Assembly: GCA_913775265.1 (NCBI GenBank)
Contig: CAJYJH010000040.1
Coordinates: 1 to 33,415 of the forward strand
Direction of reading: 5' to 3'
DNA length: 33,415 nt
Source of the DNA: an uncultured Mucilaginibacter sp.
GTDB lineage: Bacteria > Bacteroidota > Bacteroidia > Sphingobacteriales > Sphingobacteriaceae
Below, in pieces: positions 22,415-31,530 of the stretch. The notes under the pieces are model-generated. The model saw nothing but the letters and a program-made list of their open reading frames with translations. It did no database searches and was not told the DNA's origin. A program made the position numbers and the translations under genes. Within the stretch, counting starts at the first letter, position 1, and each line of letters begins with the position of its first letter.

Positions 22415-25381
22415 TTAAAATCCAACATTCAGTCCAACTAAAAATGAGCGGGTGCTTGGATAAGCACTTCTGTTGTCAACACCGGGATCTAAGCCGGTAT
22501 CCCTGATGTAATCAGGATCGGTTCCGGTGTATTTGGTGATGGTTGCCAAATTTTGGCCGGTAACGTACAAGCGTACATTACGCAAATATTTTGTTTTAAA
22601 TTTAAAGTTGTAGCCCAACGTTACCTCATCTAATTTAACAAAACTTCCGTTCTCAATGTAGTAATCAGAGTATTGGTAGGTGTCGTTAATCTGGCTGTAT
22701 TTAGTAAATGTGCTTTTTAGCAAGTTACCGCTCCAGGTACGGTTAGCGTACGATAAGGCCGGCGTATTCAAAATATCGTTCCCGAACCTTCCCCTCAGAA
22801 AAAAGCGCAAATCAAAGCTCTTGTAAGCAAACTTATTAGTTAACGAAGCATAAGCTTTAGGTATGGCATTGCCAATTTTTGCTAAATCGGTAGTGTTAGC
22901 ATCTTTAGAGATATTGATTTGTGAATTTGGTACTGCTACGCCGTTGCGATTGTAAAACAGCCATTTACCGTCAGGAGTAAAACCTGCAAAGCGTTTGCCC
23001 CAGAATTCGCCTGTGTTAGCACCTTCGTATGTGGTAATTGCATTGCCCAAATCACCAGCTCCACCAATGCCGGCAAAGGTTTTGTACAATACTTTATACT
23101 CGTCGTTTGAGTATGAGTCGAGCTTATTGCTCAGGGCGTAAGTGAAGGTTGCATCGACGTTCCATCTAAAATCGCCGCTGTTTATAGCTGCATAACCAAA
23201 AGCAAACTCAAGTCCGGAGGCAGACAGGGTACCCACGTTGGTATAAATAGATGACTGAATAAATGGAGGCTGAGGAGATACATAAGTATCTAATAAATCT
23301 TTAACCGTCCGTTTGTAATAATCAATCTGGCCGGTCAGGCGGTTATCAAACATGGCAAACTCCACACCTATATCCGTTTCTTTTTTAACTTCCCATTTTA
23401 GGTTAGGGTTAGGGTTTCGGGTAGGACCGTAAGTTTCAAAATAGCTTCCATCAGGATAAATATATCTACCGCCGCCGCCAAGCGTAACCAACGATGCATA
23501 GTTAGCAAAACCACTGTTACCTGTTTCGCCGTAACCACCTCTTAGTTTCAGAAAATTAATGAACTTGTGTTTTTTAATAAAGTCTTCTTCTGATAATACC
23601 CAGCCAGCATTAACAGCGGGAAAGAAGCCGAACTTATTAGCTGCACCAAATCTTGAAGAACCTTCGCGACGGACAGTACCTTGTAAAAGGTATTTACCCT
23701 GGTATGAGTATTGCAGACGTCCGAATAAGGCAACCAACGTGTTATCTTCCTTATTGCTGCTTATTGAAGCTTTGCCAACAGCTAAGGCTGACCCCTGAGC
23801 TAAATTATCTTCACGGAACAAGTCGTTAATAAATCCGCGGTTAGAGGCAGATGATGTTTCGAAAATTGAATAGCGGTAGCTGTAACCGGCTAAAGCTGTT
23901 AAGTTATGTTTTTCGAAAAAGGTGTTCTTGTATTGTAAAGTGGGTTCAAAATTGTAATCGAACCTTAAGTAATCACCTTTGTACGCATAACCACCGCCCG
24001 GAAAGTCGGTGTTCTCCAGCGAATTTTCACTAGCTTTTAAACGATATTGACCATCAATGTAGCTATCTCTGATTACTGATCCGGCTACACTACCTGTTAA
24101 TCCTTTAACAATGTCTATATCGGCTTTAGCATTAGCCGAAGTTGTTTGTTGCTTGCGGTAATAAGTTTCTTGTTGCAGACGGGCGAACTCATTAGTACTT
24201 GTCAAATCGAACCTGTAAGAACCGTCCGGGTTATAATTTGATAAGGTCGGATTCTTAGTAAGTTCACTTTCCCAGCCGCCGCCGCCAAGCAGGTTTGCCC
24301 GGTTAATGTTCGTTGTCAAATCAGCATATAAGCGCAAACGATCGTTAAGCGACTTCTGGGTCATATTTAACCTGATAGTATACTCTTTTCTGCCGTTTTC
24401 TTTAGCAATGCCTTGCAGGTCACGGTAGTTTAAGCTGGCACGATAGGTTGTTTTTTCTGTACCACCCGAAAAAGAAAGGTTATGATTTTGTGAGAGGTTG
24501 TCTTTATTAATTAGTTGATCTATAAAATCTGTTGAATTGCCAAAGTCTTTTTGTTTAATCTCTCCGGATGCAATGCGCTGGCGGTATTCATCAGCTGATA
24601 AAAATTTTAAACGCTGATTCAAATACTCTTTTCTGGCGTAAGAAGAATAATTAACTGTAGGAGGGCCATTCTTTCCCTTTTTAGTGGTTACCAATATAAC
24701 CCCACCACTGGCAATACTACCGTAAATGGCGGCTCCGGAACCATCTTTGATAACGTCAATGCTTTCAACATCATCTTGTTGCAGTAGGTCCAGGTTGCCG
24801 TTAGGAATACCATCAATTACAATAAGAGGAGAGTTGGCACTAGAAACAGAAACTGCACCACGAAGCTGTACGGAAACACCACCGTTAGGATTGGTGCCGC
24901 TTGTACGGGTAATAGCCAAACCTGCTACTTTGCCTTGAATAAGGTCAAGTGCGTTTCGTGAACCGCTTTGTCGGAAATCATCAGGAGTTACGCGTGTGAT
25001 AGCAGACGTTACTTTGCTTTGATCCTGTGTGCCGTAGCCTATGGATACCACTTTAACTTCATTAAGAGTGGTTGAATTGGCATCTAAAGTAATATTGATA
25101 GGGTTATTACCGGTAATGGCAACATCTTTGCTGTCATAACCTAAGTAACTTACGGTTAATGTGGTTGCTGATGCGGGTACGGATAGCCGGAAAGAGCCGT
25201 TAACATCTGTAGTAGCACCTGCGGTAGTGCCTTTTGCAGCAACGGTTACTCCGGCCAGAGATTCTCCGGTTTTGCTGTCGGTAACTTTACCTGATACCTG
25301 TTTGTTTTGTGCTTGTGCCATGGTTGCGCACATAAGCAGCAGCAAGGAAAAACTAAATTTTAGTAAATCTTTGAACTTCAT
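22415..25381 (-). CDS. SusC/RagA-type TonB-dependent outer-membrane transporter (second pair)
   Basis: This 988-residue TonB-dependent transporter imports glycan fragments together with the SusD behind it. A signal peptide (about 1-25, ending AQAQ) precedes the carboxypeptidase-like domain (QVSGKVTDSKTGESLAGVTV, GATTDVNGSFRL), a TonB-box-like VVSIGYGTQ (about residue 115) and the plug with VQLRG, PLIVIDG and GSGAAIYGSIASGGVILVTTK. The barrel contains the family motif NPNLKWE and ends in a terminal phenylalanine (VGLNVGF). The upstream region (25382-25773) holds inverted repeats and an AAACGTTTTAGC word shared with the candidate LacI operator. The DUF6377 regulator immediately upstream is the most probable specific regulator. 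Confidence 0.95.
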   Translation of the reverse strand: MKFKDLLKFSFSLLLLMCATMAQAQNKQVSGKVTDSKTGESLAGVTVAAKGTTAGATTDVNGSFRLSVPASATTLTVSYLGYDSKDVAITGNNPINITLDANSTTLNEVKVVSIGYGTQDQSKVTSAITRVTPDDFRQSGSRNALDLIQGKVAGLAITRTSGTNPNGGVSVQLRGAVSVSSANSPLIVIDGIPNGNLDLLQQDDVESIDVIKDGSGAAIYGSIASGGVILVTTKKGKNGPPTVNYSSYARKEYLNQRLKFLSADEYRQRIASGEIKQKDFGNSTDFIDQLINKDNLSQNHNLSFSGGTEKTTYRASLNYRDLQGIAKENGRKEYTIRLNMTQKSLNDRLRLYADLTTNINRANLLGGGGWESELTKNPTLSNYNPDGSYRFDLTSTNEFARLQQETYYRKQQTTSANAKADIDIVKGLTGSVAGSVIRDSYIDGQYRLKASENSLENTDFPGGGYAYKGDYLRFDYNFEPTLQYKNTFFEKHNLTALAGYSYRYSIFETSSASNRGFINDLFREDNLAQGSALAVGKASISSNKEDNTLVALFGRLQYSYQGKYLLQGTVRREGSSRFGAANKFGFFPAVNAGWVLSEEDFIKKHKFINFLKLRGGYGETGNSGFANYASLVTLGGGGRYIYPDGSYFETYGPTRNPNPNLKWEVKKETDIGVEFAMFDNRLTGQIDYYKRTVKDLLDTYVSPQPPFIQSSIYTNVGTLSASGLEFAFGYAAINSGDFRWNVDATFTYALSNKLDSYSNDEYKVLYKTFAGIGGAGDLGNAITTYEGANTGEFWGKRFAGFTPDGKWLFYNRNGVAVPNSQINISKDANTTDLAKIGNAIPKAYASLTNKFAYKSFDLRFFLRGRFGNDILNTPALSYANRTWSGNLLKSTFTKYSQINDTYQYSDYYIENGSFVKLDEVTLGYNFKFKTKYLRNVRLYVTGQNLATITKYTGTDPDYIRDTGLDPGVDNRSAYPSTRSFLVGLNVGF

Positions 25382-25773
25382 AATTGGACGTTGATAATTA
25401 ATAATGGTTAAGTGTAATGTAAGGGGAACTCCCTTTGTGGAGTAATAGAGGTTAGTTGTCTTTATCCATAAATTTGATTTAAAGGTTTTTACTGCCTGTA
25501 TAGATCAGCACAAACGTTTTAGCGCTTTGTAACTGATTTAACAAGTACTTGATTATAGGCACCATGAAGATGTAGTGCCTTTACAAAAATTGAGAAGGGA
25601 TAGCGATAATAAAATAGCTCAAAAAAATATCCCCTGTAAATCCCGGCTTGTAAATTGTTAACAAGCTTACAATCAGATATTTGCAAAGGATGTTCCGGGT
25701 TAAAATCCCCGGTTTAATATCTTGAAAAGGGAGTTTTGCTACTTAAATAGGCGTCTGATAGCAATAGATTTGA
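25382..25773. other. Regulatory region upstream of the second SusC
   Basis: These 392 nt hold no gene. Visible elements: AAACGTTTTAGC (25512-25523), an AGGCAC/GTGCCT inverted repeat (25557-25580), and overlapping inverted repeats GCTTGT/ACAAGC and TTGTAA/TTACAA at 25646-25672. Next to them is CCGGG/CCCGG with an 8-nt loop at 25695-25712, which can also be read as an imperfect direct repeat (CCGGGTTAAAATC then CCCGGTTTAATATC). I found no good TAnnTTTG promoter on the minus strand. Confidence 0.5.
25512..25523. promoter_or_regulatory. Candidate LacI-type operator half upstream of SusC
   Basis: AAACGTTTTAGC is identical to positions 1258-1269 in the palindrome upstream of the ROK kinase. It includes the central AAACGTTT palindrome but the left outer arm is degenerate. 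It lies about 130 nt before the SusC start. Regulation by the LacI-type protein is inferred. Confidence 0.35.
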
Positions 25774-27399
25774 TCAATTTTCAAACTCTTGCTCAACAAC
25801 AGTTGCCTGCATAAACTGAATATCCATAATCTTACTTTCGAACTCATCAGGGGTAACCAGCGCTTTGGCCTTGATGCGCTTTTTGTAGGTATAAACAGTG
25901 CTAACACTGCTCTGCAATACGTCCGCAATTTTTTGGTTGTCTTTTATACCAAGCCTGTTTAAAGCGAAAATACGCAGGCTGGTGTTTAATACTTCGTTAT
26001 CCTTAGGCCAAATCTGATCTTCAGGTCGTAATAACGAATTGAAAGTATCGATGAAGTTTGGAAAGAGTTTAAGAAATACACTGTCAAATGTATAAAACAA
26101 CTGGTAGCGTTCGTGTTTTATGTCAATGTCATTAGCTAAATGCATTAACTCATCATAATTTTTTGCTTTTGCGTGTCTTTCAGTACCACGTTTAACTTTT
26201 TCTAACCTAGTTATATAGCTCGATATAACGTCAAAAAAATAACCGATATACTCTTCTTTGATATGAGAATCTTCAAGCAGTTTTTTATTAATGCTATCTA
26301 AATATTTGTTGTGCTGTTTAATCTCATTTTCGCGCTTTTTTACCTGTTTTAGCCGGTTATTTAAATTTTTAGCCATAAGCACTGTGCCAATAACTGCAGG
26401 CACAAGAATGACAATTAGGACAGTTAATGAGCGATTTTTCGTTGTTTGAGATTTGATTAATCTTTGCGCTTTAAGTGTTGTTAATGCAGCAGTAATTTCG
26501 CGGCTGTGCAACTTGTTACCATAAAACCGGGCTTGACTCAAAGCCTCGGTTAGTAGTATTTCCGCATCATCCAGGTTGCCTTCTTTTAAAAGTAAATTCC
26601 CGATGGTGGAAATGGCAAGTGTTTCTTTTGTTGATGACCTGATATCATAAATAGCAGCTTTTAAAATAAGGTCAATAGCTTCCGCGCCACTGGTCAAACT
26701 GCTCAGATCGTGAGAAATCATTGCCCGTTGGTGAGCAGTGATTTTATTATTATTCAATAACTTTTGATAATAAAGTTTTGCCTCTTGTTTACGTCCGTAG
26801 ATGTTGAATCTTTCGGCGGTATATTTTAAGTGTTCGTATGAGTTTGGCTTACTATATAATATTGCGGAGTCTAGGGCTCTAACAGACTCCAAGCGGCTTT
26901 TAGATACATAGAATTGGTTAGTGTTGTATAACGCCAGGCTATTATAAGCTATGGATTTTAACTCGTAATACTTGGCTTTTAAGCTGTCGGGCATCTCTGA
27001 AACCTTTATGCGTTTAATCCCCTCAAAAGCTTCTTTAAACATGCCCCAGGTTAATTGTATAGCACTCAAATTGATCCAGCTCTCGTGTTGCTTGAAATTT
27101 GAATTAGTTTGTTTGCTTAATTCGAACAACTGGGCAGCATATACGTGGGCAGAGTCAAATATGAAATCACGGTATTCATGATATAGTTTGTCACAAAGAA
27201 CATATTTGCGATTATAATCATCAGGGCGAGTCTGGGTATATGCTCTCTGTAAAGCCTTGATTCTTTTTAGCTTCGCATTATCGTATTTGGCTTTACTGCG
27301 TATTTCCAGCTTCAGTAAGTTTAATAGGCTGTCTGTTGTTGTAGCTGAGCAAGTCAAATTCCAAAACAGGAGTGTAAGCAGCAGAAAAATAATTCTCAT
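25774..27399 (-). CDS. DUF6377 membrane-anchored regulator with TPR sensor and C-terminal HTH
   Basis: This 541-residue protein resembles Bacteroidota regulators of the DUF6377 group encoded next to SusC/SusD pairs. A signal peptide (about 1-20) is followed by a helical tetratricopeptide-like region outside the cytoplasm (about 25-315) and one membrane helix (about 323-343, LTVLIVILVPAVIGTVLMA). Next come a charged coiled coil (about 344-380) and a cytoplasmic part. Near the C-terminus a helix-turn-helix of LuxR-like form is visible (about 486-513, DNQKIADVLQSSVSTVYTYK). It probably senses a periplasmic glycan and acts directly on DNA from the membrane. It lies upstream of and in line with the second SusC, 392 nt away. 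No enzymatic domain is visible. Confidence 0.8.
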   Translation of the reverse strand: MRIIFLLLTLLFWNLTCSATTTDSLLNLLKLEIRSKAKYDNAKLKRIKALQRAYTQTRPDDYNRKYVLCDKLYHEYRDFIFDSAHVYAAQLFELSKQTNSNFKQHESWINLSAIQLTWGMFKEAFEGIKRIKVSEMPDSLKAKYYELKSIAYNSLALYNTNQFYVSKSRLESVRALDSAILYSKPNSYEHLKYTAERFNIYGRKQEAKLYYQKLLNNNKITAHQRAMISHDLSSLTSGAEAIDLILKAAIYDIRSSTKETLAISTIGNLLLKEGNLDDAEILLTEALSQARFYGNKLHSREITAALTTLKAQRLIKSQTTKNRSLTVLIVILVPAVIGTVLMAKNLNNRLKQVKKRENEIKQHNKYLDSINKKLLEDSHIKEEYIGYFFDVISSYITRLEKVKRGTERHAKAKNYDELMHLANDIDIKHERYQLFYTFDSVFLKLFPNFIDTFNSLLRPEDQIWPKDNEVLNTSLRIFALNRLGIKDNQKIADVLQSSVSTVYTYKKRIKAKALVTPDEFESKIMDIQFMQATVVEQEFEN

Positions 27400-27841
27400 T
27401 AGGGGTTATAATAATCGAAATTAGGAAAACTAATTTAACTAATTATTACAAAGCGCAACTTAAACTTTTGCACGTTTTAATTAGCAAACAGAGATGCATA
27501 GAGAATTGCTTGTTTTATATAGGATAAAGATGTTCGGTTGGATAGCTAGAAAAACAAAAAATCATTAACAAATATGTAACCAGACATAACCGTTGTTATA
27601 ATACTGCAGAGCATTTGTACGAGTGAGATGTAAGTTTACAACAATTATAGCCTGTCATAGAACAATGTTGAAGTAATTTATACCTAAAAGTTCAATTGGT
27701 CGCTTATAGCACAACATCTGATTGAAAAAAACTGAAATATAGTAAGTTGTAAATATTATTGTCAGCGTGGCTATTAGCTACAATAGCTCGCAAATTGTTC
27801 TTTTTTTAGAGAAGATTATTGAATAGAAACCGAGATAACTA

Positions 27842-27869
27842 AAAAGTCTGTAAACGTTTGCAGACTTTT
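27842..27869. repeat. 28-bp near-perfect palindrome
   Basis: Arms AAAAGTCTG and CAGACTTTT enclose TAAACGTTTG; the whole 28 bp is symmetrical except for one base pair. The centre AAACGTTT also occurs in the two candidate LacI sites. The word AAGTCTGTAAA recurs at 27945-27955, where GTCTG and CAGAC again flank a spacer. Terminator, operator or recombination-site remnant are all possible. Confidence 0.5.
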
Positions 27870-28437
27870 AGCGGAATGGACGGGGGGTACAATCGACTCT
27901 GTAATGCCATTTTTGATTTTTTTTGAAGGCTTGCCGATCTAAATAAGTCTGTAAAAGCTTAGTCCATTCAGACGCATTGTCAAAATGGAGGCATTGTTTT
28001 TTAGTTCCTTAAATACCAATTAGCTTGTATGGCATAAAATTCACTACGCAGTTTTGAAATTTCCACAGTTAACTGTACAAATTTTTCGGGTAAAAAAAAG
28101 TTTTACATGGGCTGCTAAGATGTGACGTAGCCCAAAGCTTATAATAAGTAAACGCTATCAATCTATGTTTAAGCCGTTGATGAGAATTTAAAAAAGAGTT
28201 TTTATTATTTTGTTGATACGTACTTATTTGGGCGAAGAAATGTGCCTTTCACCAAATTGGCTTAATTATTATCCGGATAGCCGAAAAAAATATTGTATTG
28301 CCCGATACGGTAAAGTATCACCGCAGGTGTATTCTTAATCGTCTTAAAGTTGGCAGTGTTACCAAAGCTTCAGCATGTATCATGAATAGTTAAATGATTT
28401 GATAGTAAACATCAAGAAAGAATTTCACATGATTGAC

Positions 28438-28459
28438 TAGAATCAATACATTGATTCTA
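28438..28459. repeat. Perfect inverted repeat downstream of GH3
   Basis: TAGAATCAA (28438-28446) and TTGATTCTA (28451-28459) are perfect 9-bp arms around TACA. The site is about 100 nt beyond the GH3 stop on the minus strand. There is no T run, so an operator or weak terminator are equally possible. Confidence 0.4.
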
Positions 28460-28560
28460 AATAAGAAAGCTTTGTCAGTTAATATGATCGCTCCAACCAA
28501 TTAAGCTTATCTAATATTAAAACACTCGACTAAAAGTCAACGCTTGATATTGGTGATACC

Positions 28561-30861
28561 TTAATCAATAGCCGGCTTAAAGGCATTTACCGGTAAAGTT
28601 GGCCTAAGCACCTGATGTACTTGTTCAGTGATAACAGGCTTTGGTAACATCACCATTGCCGACTGTCTGATTTGCTTTGATGAGGTTGCCGCTTTGATAA
28701 GATAACGTCCCTGGTCTGCTATCCATGCATTTTTGTCATTGTAAAATGAGGCTAAATCATTAGTTGTAATCCTGAAAGTTAACATTTCTGTTTCACCCGG
28801 TTGTAGTAATTTGGTTTTAGCGAAAGCTTTAAGCTCTTGCACCGGCTTATTGATAAGCTTATTGGGGGCGGTTATATAAATTTGTACAACCTGTTTACCT
28901 GCTGTTTTACCAGTATTAGTTACTTTAGTGGTCACAGTAATAGCATCTTTAAATATAGTACTGCTTAACTTAAGCGGGGCAATGCTAAATGTAGTGTAAG
29001 ACAATCCATAGCCAAACTCATAAGCGGGCTTAATTTTAAAGCTATCAAAATACCGGTAGCCTATATATATGTCTTCTTTATATATAACTTGCTTTTGATT
29101 TTCTGTGGCTGTTCCCGGAAAATTTCTGGCTGATGATACATCCGTGTAGTTTTCGGCAAATGTAGTAGCCAGTTTACCCGAAGGATTTATCTTACCGCTC
29201 AGTATATCCGCAATAGCGTAGCCCCCTTCCTGGCCCGGCTGCCAGGCTAGTAGAATTGCGTCAGGTAAATCGCGCCATCCTTTAGTGTCGATTGCGCCGC
29301 AAATATTTAGAACAACAATTAGTTTTTTTCCTTTTTGATGAAAAGCTATTGCGGCGCGTTCAATCAAATCTTTTTCGGTTGGTTTAAGAACATAATTAGT
29401 GTCTAAAGATCGGTCTTTGGTTTCGCCGCTGTTTCGGCCAATTGTTAAAATTGCTATTTCGCTCTGGGCGGCCGCCATCAAAATTTCTTGATCAGATACT
29501 GTCATTTCGCGCCAAACGTTTCTCCAGTTTGTGGCATAACGCTGATACCTTTCTTTTAAAGGCTCATGTAGTAGGTAACCTGCTGCGGTTAATCCTTGTG
29601 CGAGCGAAATAGTGTATGCTTTGTTTACCTCGCCGCTACCCATACCGCCAGGTATCAGATTATAGCTGATGTTGCCAAGCAAGCACACCTGTTTTACCGG
29701 CTTGGCCAGGGGTAGGGTATTTTTGGTGTTTTTTAGCAAAACCATACCTTCGGCTGCAGCATTTCTTGAAATTTCGGCATGTAATTTAAAGTCGGGATTA
29801 TTACTGTAAGGACGATTTAAAAAAGTAGGCGATTTTAAAACCATTTGTAACACGCGCTCAACGTTGCGGTCAAGCACTTTCACATCAAGCGAGTCATGTT
29901 TTACCATGGAAACAATTTTGGCTATCTGTCTGGCACTGCCGGCCATGATAAGATCATTGCCGGCATTCATCTGATCGTCAAGATTGGTTGCCGAACCACC
30001 CCAATCCGTCATGACCATGCCTTTGTAATGCCATTCATCCCGTAAAACGGTTGATAAAAGGTCTTCTCGTTCTGAAGTGTGCACACCATTTACCAAATTG
30101 TATGAAGACATTACTGCCCATGGCTTAGCTTCATCAATGGCAATTCTAAAGCCCTTTAAATAAATCTCTCTTAGGGCACGTTCGGTAATTATTTCGTTAA
30201 TAGTTGAGCGATTTGTTTCCTGGTTGTTGGCAACAAAATGTTTAATGGATGTTCCGATTCCGTTAGATTGTAATCCTCGTATCATGGCTGCAGCTATCTT
30301 ACCGGTAACCAGAGGATCTTCCGAGTAATATTCAAAGTTTCTTCCACCAAGCGGATTGCGCTGAATGTTTACACCGGGAGCTAAAATGATGTCGGCACCA
30401 TATTCGGCTACTTCGTTGCCAAACGCTTTGCCCACACTTTCAACAATAGCCGGATTCCAGGTTGAGGCTAGTGTAGTACCAACTGGGAATGCCGTAGCAA
30501 AATAGGTTTTGCTTTCACCTTTTCTGCGCGGATTAATGCGTACTCCCGCCGGGCCATCTACCATCACCACCGCAGGAATACCCAACCTCGGTACAGCGTT
30601 AGTTGCTCCGGCTGCTCCGGGAATCCTGAAATCAGTTCGTCCAATCATGGAGCCGTCCGAAAATGCTGATGGCGTATTGTTGTGTCCGGCACCGATTACA
30701 ATCTCTGCTTTTTCCTGTAAGGTCATTGCCGCAATCACGTCCCTGATGCTATTGGTGCCCAACTGGGGTAACCGCACCTGCTCTTTCTGCTGGCATTGGC
30801 CGGAAGCGTGCAATAAGCTTAACAAAAACAGGGAACGGAAGAAATAATTAAAATAGATCAT
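28561..30861 (-). CDS. Exported GH3 family beta-glucosidase-like enzyme
   Basis: This enzyme (766 residues from the ATG at 30859-30861) hydrolyses terminal beta-linked glucose, xylose or a related sugar by a retaining mechanism. An in-frame TTG six codons upstream (30877-30879) would also be possible, but the ATG leads directly into the signal peptide (about 1-22). The N-terminal barrel contains VDGPAGVRINPRR, KHFVANNQETNR and the nucleophile Asp286 in MVMTDWGG. The second domain carries SGETKDRSLD, where Glu480 fits the acid/base, and a fibronectin III-like domain (TKVTNTGKTAGKQVVQIYI) closes the protein. The KHFVANNQ form is that of glucosidase/xylosidase branches, not the NagZ hexosaminidase branch. 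It has no close same-strand partner, so it is probably transcribed alone. Confidence 0.92.
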   Translation of the reverse strand: MIYFNYFFRSLFLLSLLHASGQCQQKEQVRLPQLGTNSIRDVIAAMTLQEKAEIVIGAGHNNTPSAFSDGSMIGRTDFRIPGAAGATNAVPRLGIPAVVMVDGPAGVRINPRRKGESKTYFATAFPVGTTLASTWNPAIVESVGKAFGNEVAEYGADIILAPGVNIQRNPLGGRNFEYYSEDPLVTGKIAAAMIRGLQSNGIGTSIKHFVANNQETNRSTINEIITERALREIYLKGFRIAIDEAKPWAVMSSYNLVNGVHTSEREDLLSTVLRDEWHYKGMVMTDWGGSATNLDDQMNAGNDLIMAGSARQIAKIVSMVKHDSLDVKVLDRNVERVLQMVLKSPTFLNRPYSNNPDFKLHAEISRNAAAEGMVLLKNTKNTLPLAKPVKQVCLLGNISYNLIPGGMGSGEVNKAYTISLAQGLTAAGYLLHEPLKERYQRYATNWRNVWREMTVSDQEILMAAAQSEIAILTIGRNSGETKDRSLDTNYVLKPTEKDLIERAAIAFHQKGKKLIVVLNICGAIDTKGWRDLPDAILLAWQPGQEGGYAIADILSGKINPSGKLATTFAENYTDVSSARNFPGTATENQKQVIYKEDIYIGYRYFDSFKIKPAYEFGYGLSYTTFSIAPLKLSSTIFKDAITVTTKVTNTGKTAGKQVVQIYITAPNKLINKPVQELKAFAKTKLLQPGETEMLTFRITTNDLASFYNDKNAWIADQGRYLIKAATSSKQIRQSAMVMLPKPVITEQVHQVLRPTLPVNAFKPAID

Positions 30862-31327
30862 CGGTTTATGAGAATACAACAGGATATAATATTGAATTGT
30901 GATAAGGTTTAGTTGCTAATCGTAAAAGCTATAGCTAAGATACTTCAAGAAATAAGCACTCCAGCTTTGTGAATGCTTACTGCTCGAAAAGAGATAAAAG
31001 CTGCTTAACGATGTATTGGCAAAAGTGCAAAGCAACAAACTAAACCAAGGGATATAAATTCGTCATTAAAAGGCTATGAATTCATCATGTGTCATAGTTT
31101 ATGATTATTCAGTTGCCTTGCACCGAGCGTGAGCGGCATCAGTCAGTTATTTTCACGGTGTCAGGATCAATATCGTGCCGCTGGAAAAAATTGAACCCTT
31201 CTTGTCTATCACAATCATTTATGATAGCTATACGTTTTGCCCGGTATTGGCTATGGTTAACAGAGTATTTTTATTGCTTAGTTTGCATCTCTTTTGATTA
31301 AGCAACCTCCATATTCGTTTGAGTAAA
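30862..31327. other. Intergenic stretch between GH3 and small secreted ORF
   Basis: These 466 nt contain the divergent upstream regions of GH3 and the small ORF at 31328. The only coding-like signal is the possible minus-strand remnant at 31139-31288. No promoter with both consensus elements at the right spacing was found for GH3. Confidence 0.4.
31139..31288 (-). pseudogene. Possible small gene or gene remnant with an internal stop
   Basis: On the minus strand an ATG at 31286-31288 opens a reading frame that meets TAA at codon 6 (31271-31273). It then stays open for 43 codons to a TGA at 31139-31141. The open part contains protein-like text such as YRAKRIAIINDCDRQEGF and FFQRHDIDPDTVKITD. 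No other start codon precedes the open part. This could be the end of a decayed gene or a small ORF with a nonsense change. I do not recognise the family, and chance remains possible. Confidence 0.28.
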
Positions 31328-31528
31328 ATGAAATGTATTGTTGCCATCACCTCAGCATTGTTTGCTTATTTATGTGTGAACGCTCAAATTTATAATGAGC
31401 AGTTGGTACCGCTATTTGAGCTGGCGCCATTGTTTATTGTAAACACAACCCAGCAAATTAAACCAGAAATTAGGTTGGTAGTGAAAAAAAAACAAAACGT
31501 CAGGGCTGGCTGGCTGTGCGGAAGCTAA
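31328..31528 (+). CDS. Small exported protein of unknown function
   Basis: The ATG at 31328 gives 66 residues. The first 20 form a clear signal peptide (KCIVAITSALFAYLCVNAQ), after which the chain is hydrophobic and ends VKKKQNVRAGWLCGS. The coding strand has a run of nine adenines at 31484-31492. Loss of one A would move the frame to an end reading GCAEAKLELELSVK and stop at 31554-31556, which looks more protein-like than the present C-terminus. The ORF may therefore be frameshifted, or be longer than annotated. It precedes the second propeller regulator by 95 nt on the same strand. No family was recognised, and with this length a spurious ORF is not excluded. Confidence 0.45.
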   Translation: MKCIVAITSALFAYLCVNAQIYNEQLVPLFELAPLFIVNTTQQIKPEIRLVVKKKQNVRAGWLCGS

Positions 31529-31530
31529 GC

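Larger units (their letters stand above)
27400..28560. other. Long AT-rich stretch without a gene
   Basis: No ORF of useful length or recognisable remnant was found in these 1161 nt on either strand. It contains the near-perfect palindrome at 27842-27869, a second copy of its AAGTCTGTAAA word at 27945-27955, and opposed copies of GAATGGAC (27874-27881) and GTCCATTC (27962-27969). It also has a G6 tract followed by TACAATC (27882-27893), a GGGCT/AGCCC hairpin (28109-28133) and the palindrome at 28438-28459. It may hold upstream control of DUF6377 at its left end. The rest could be a decayed insertion. Confidence 0.45.

Noticed and set aside
23401..23418. Telomere-like TTAGGGTTAGGG repeat
   Set aside because: It encodes the RNPNPNLKW segment of SusC on the other strand, a conserved family motif.
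27871..27900. Sequence resembling the 3' end of a tRNA on the minus strand (CCCCCCGTCCATTCCGC)
   Set aside because: No T-loop GTTCRA motif and no matching 5' acceptor, D or anticodon arms could be found upstream.
29510..29522. AAACGTTT inside GH3 as another LacI site
   Set aside because: It lies in the coding region without the flanking arms, and is compatible with chance.
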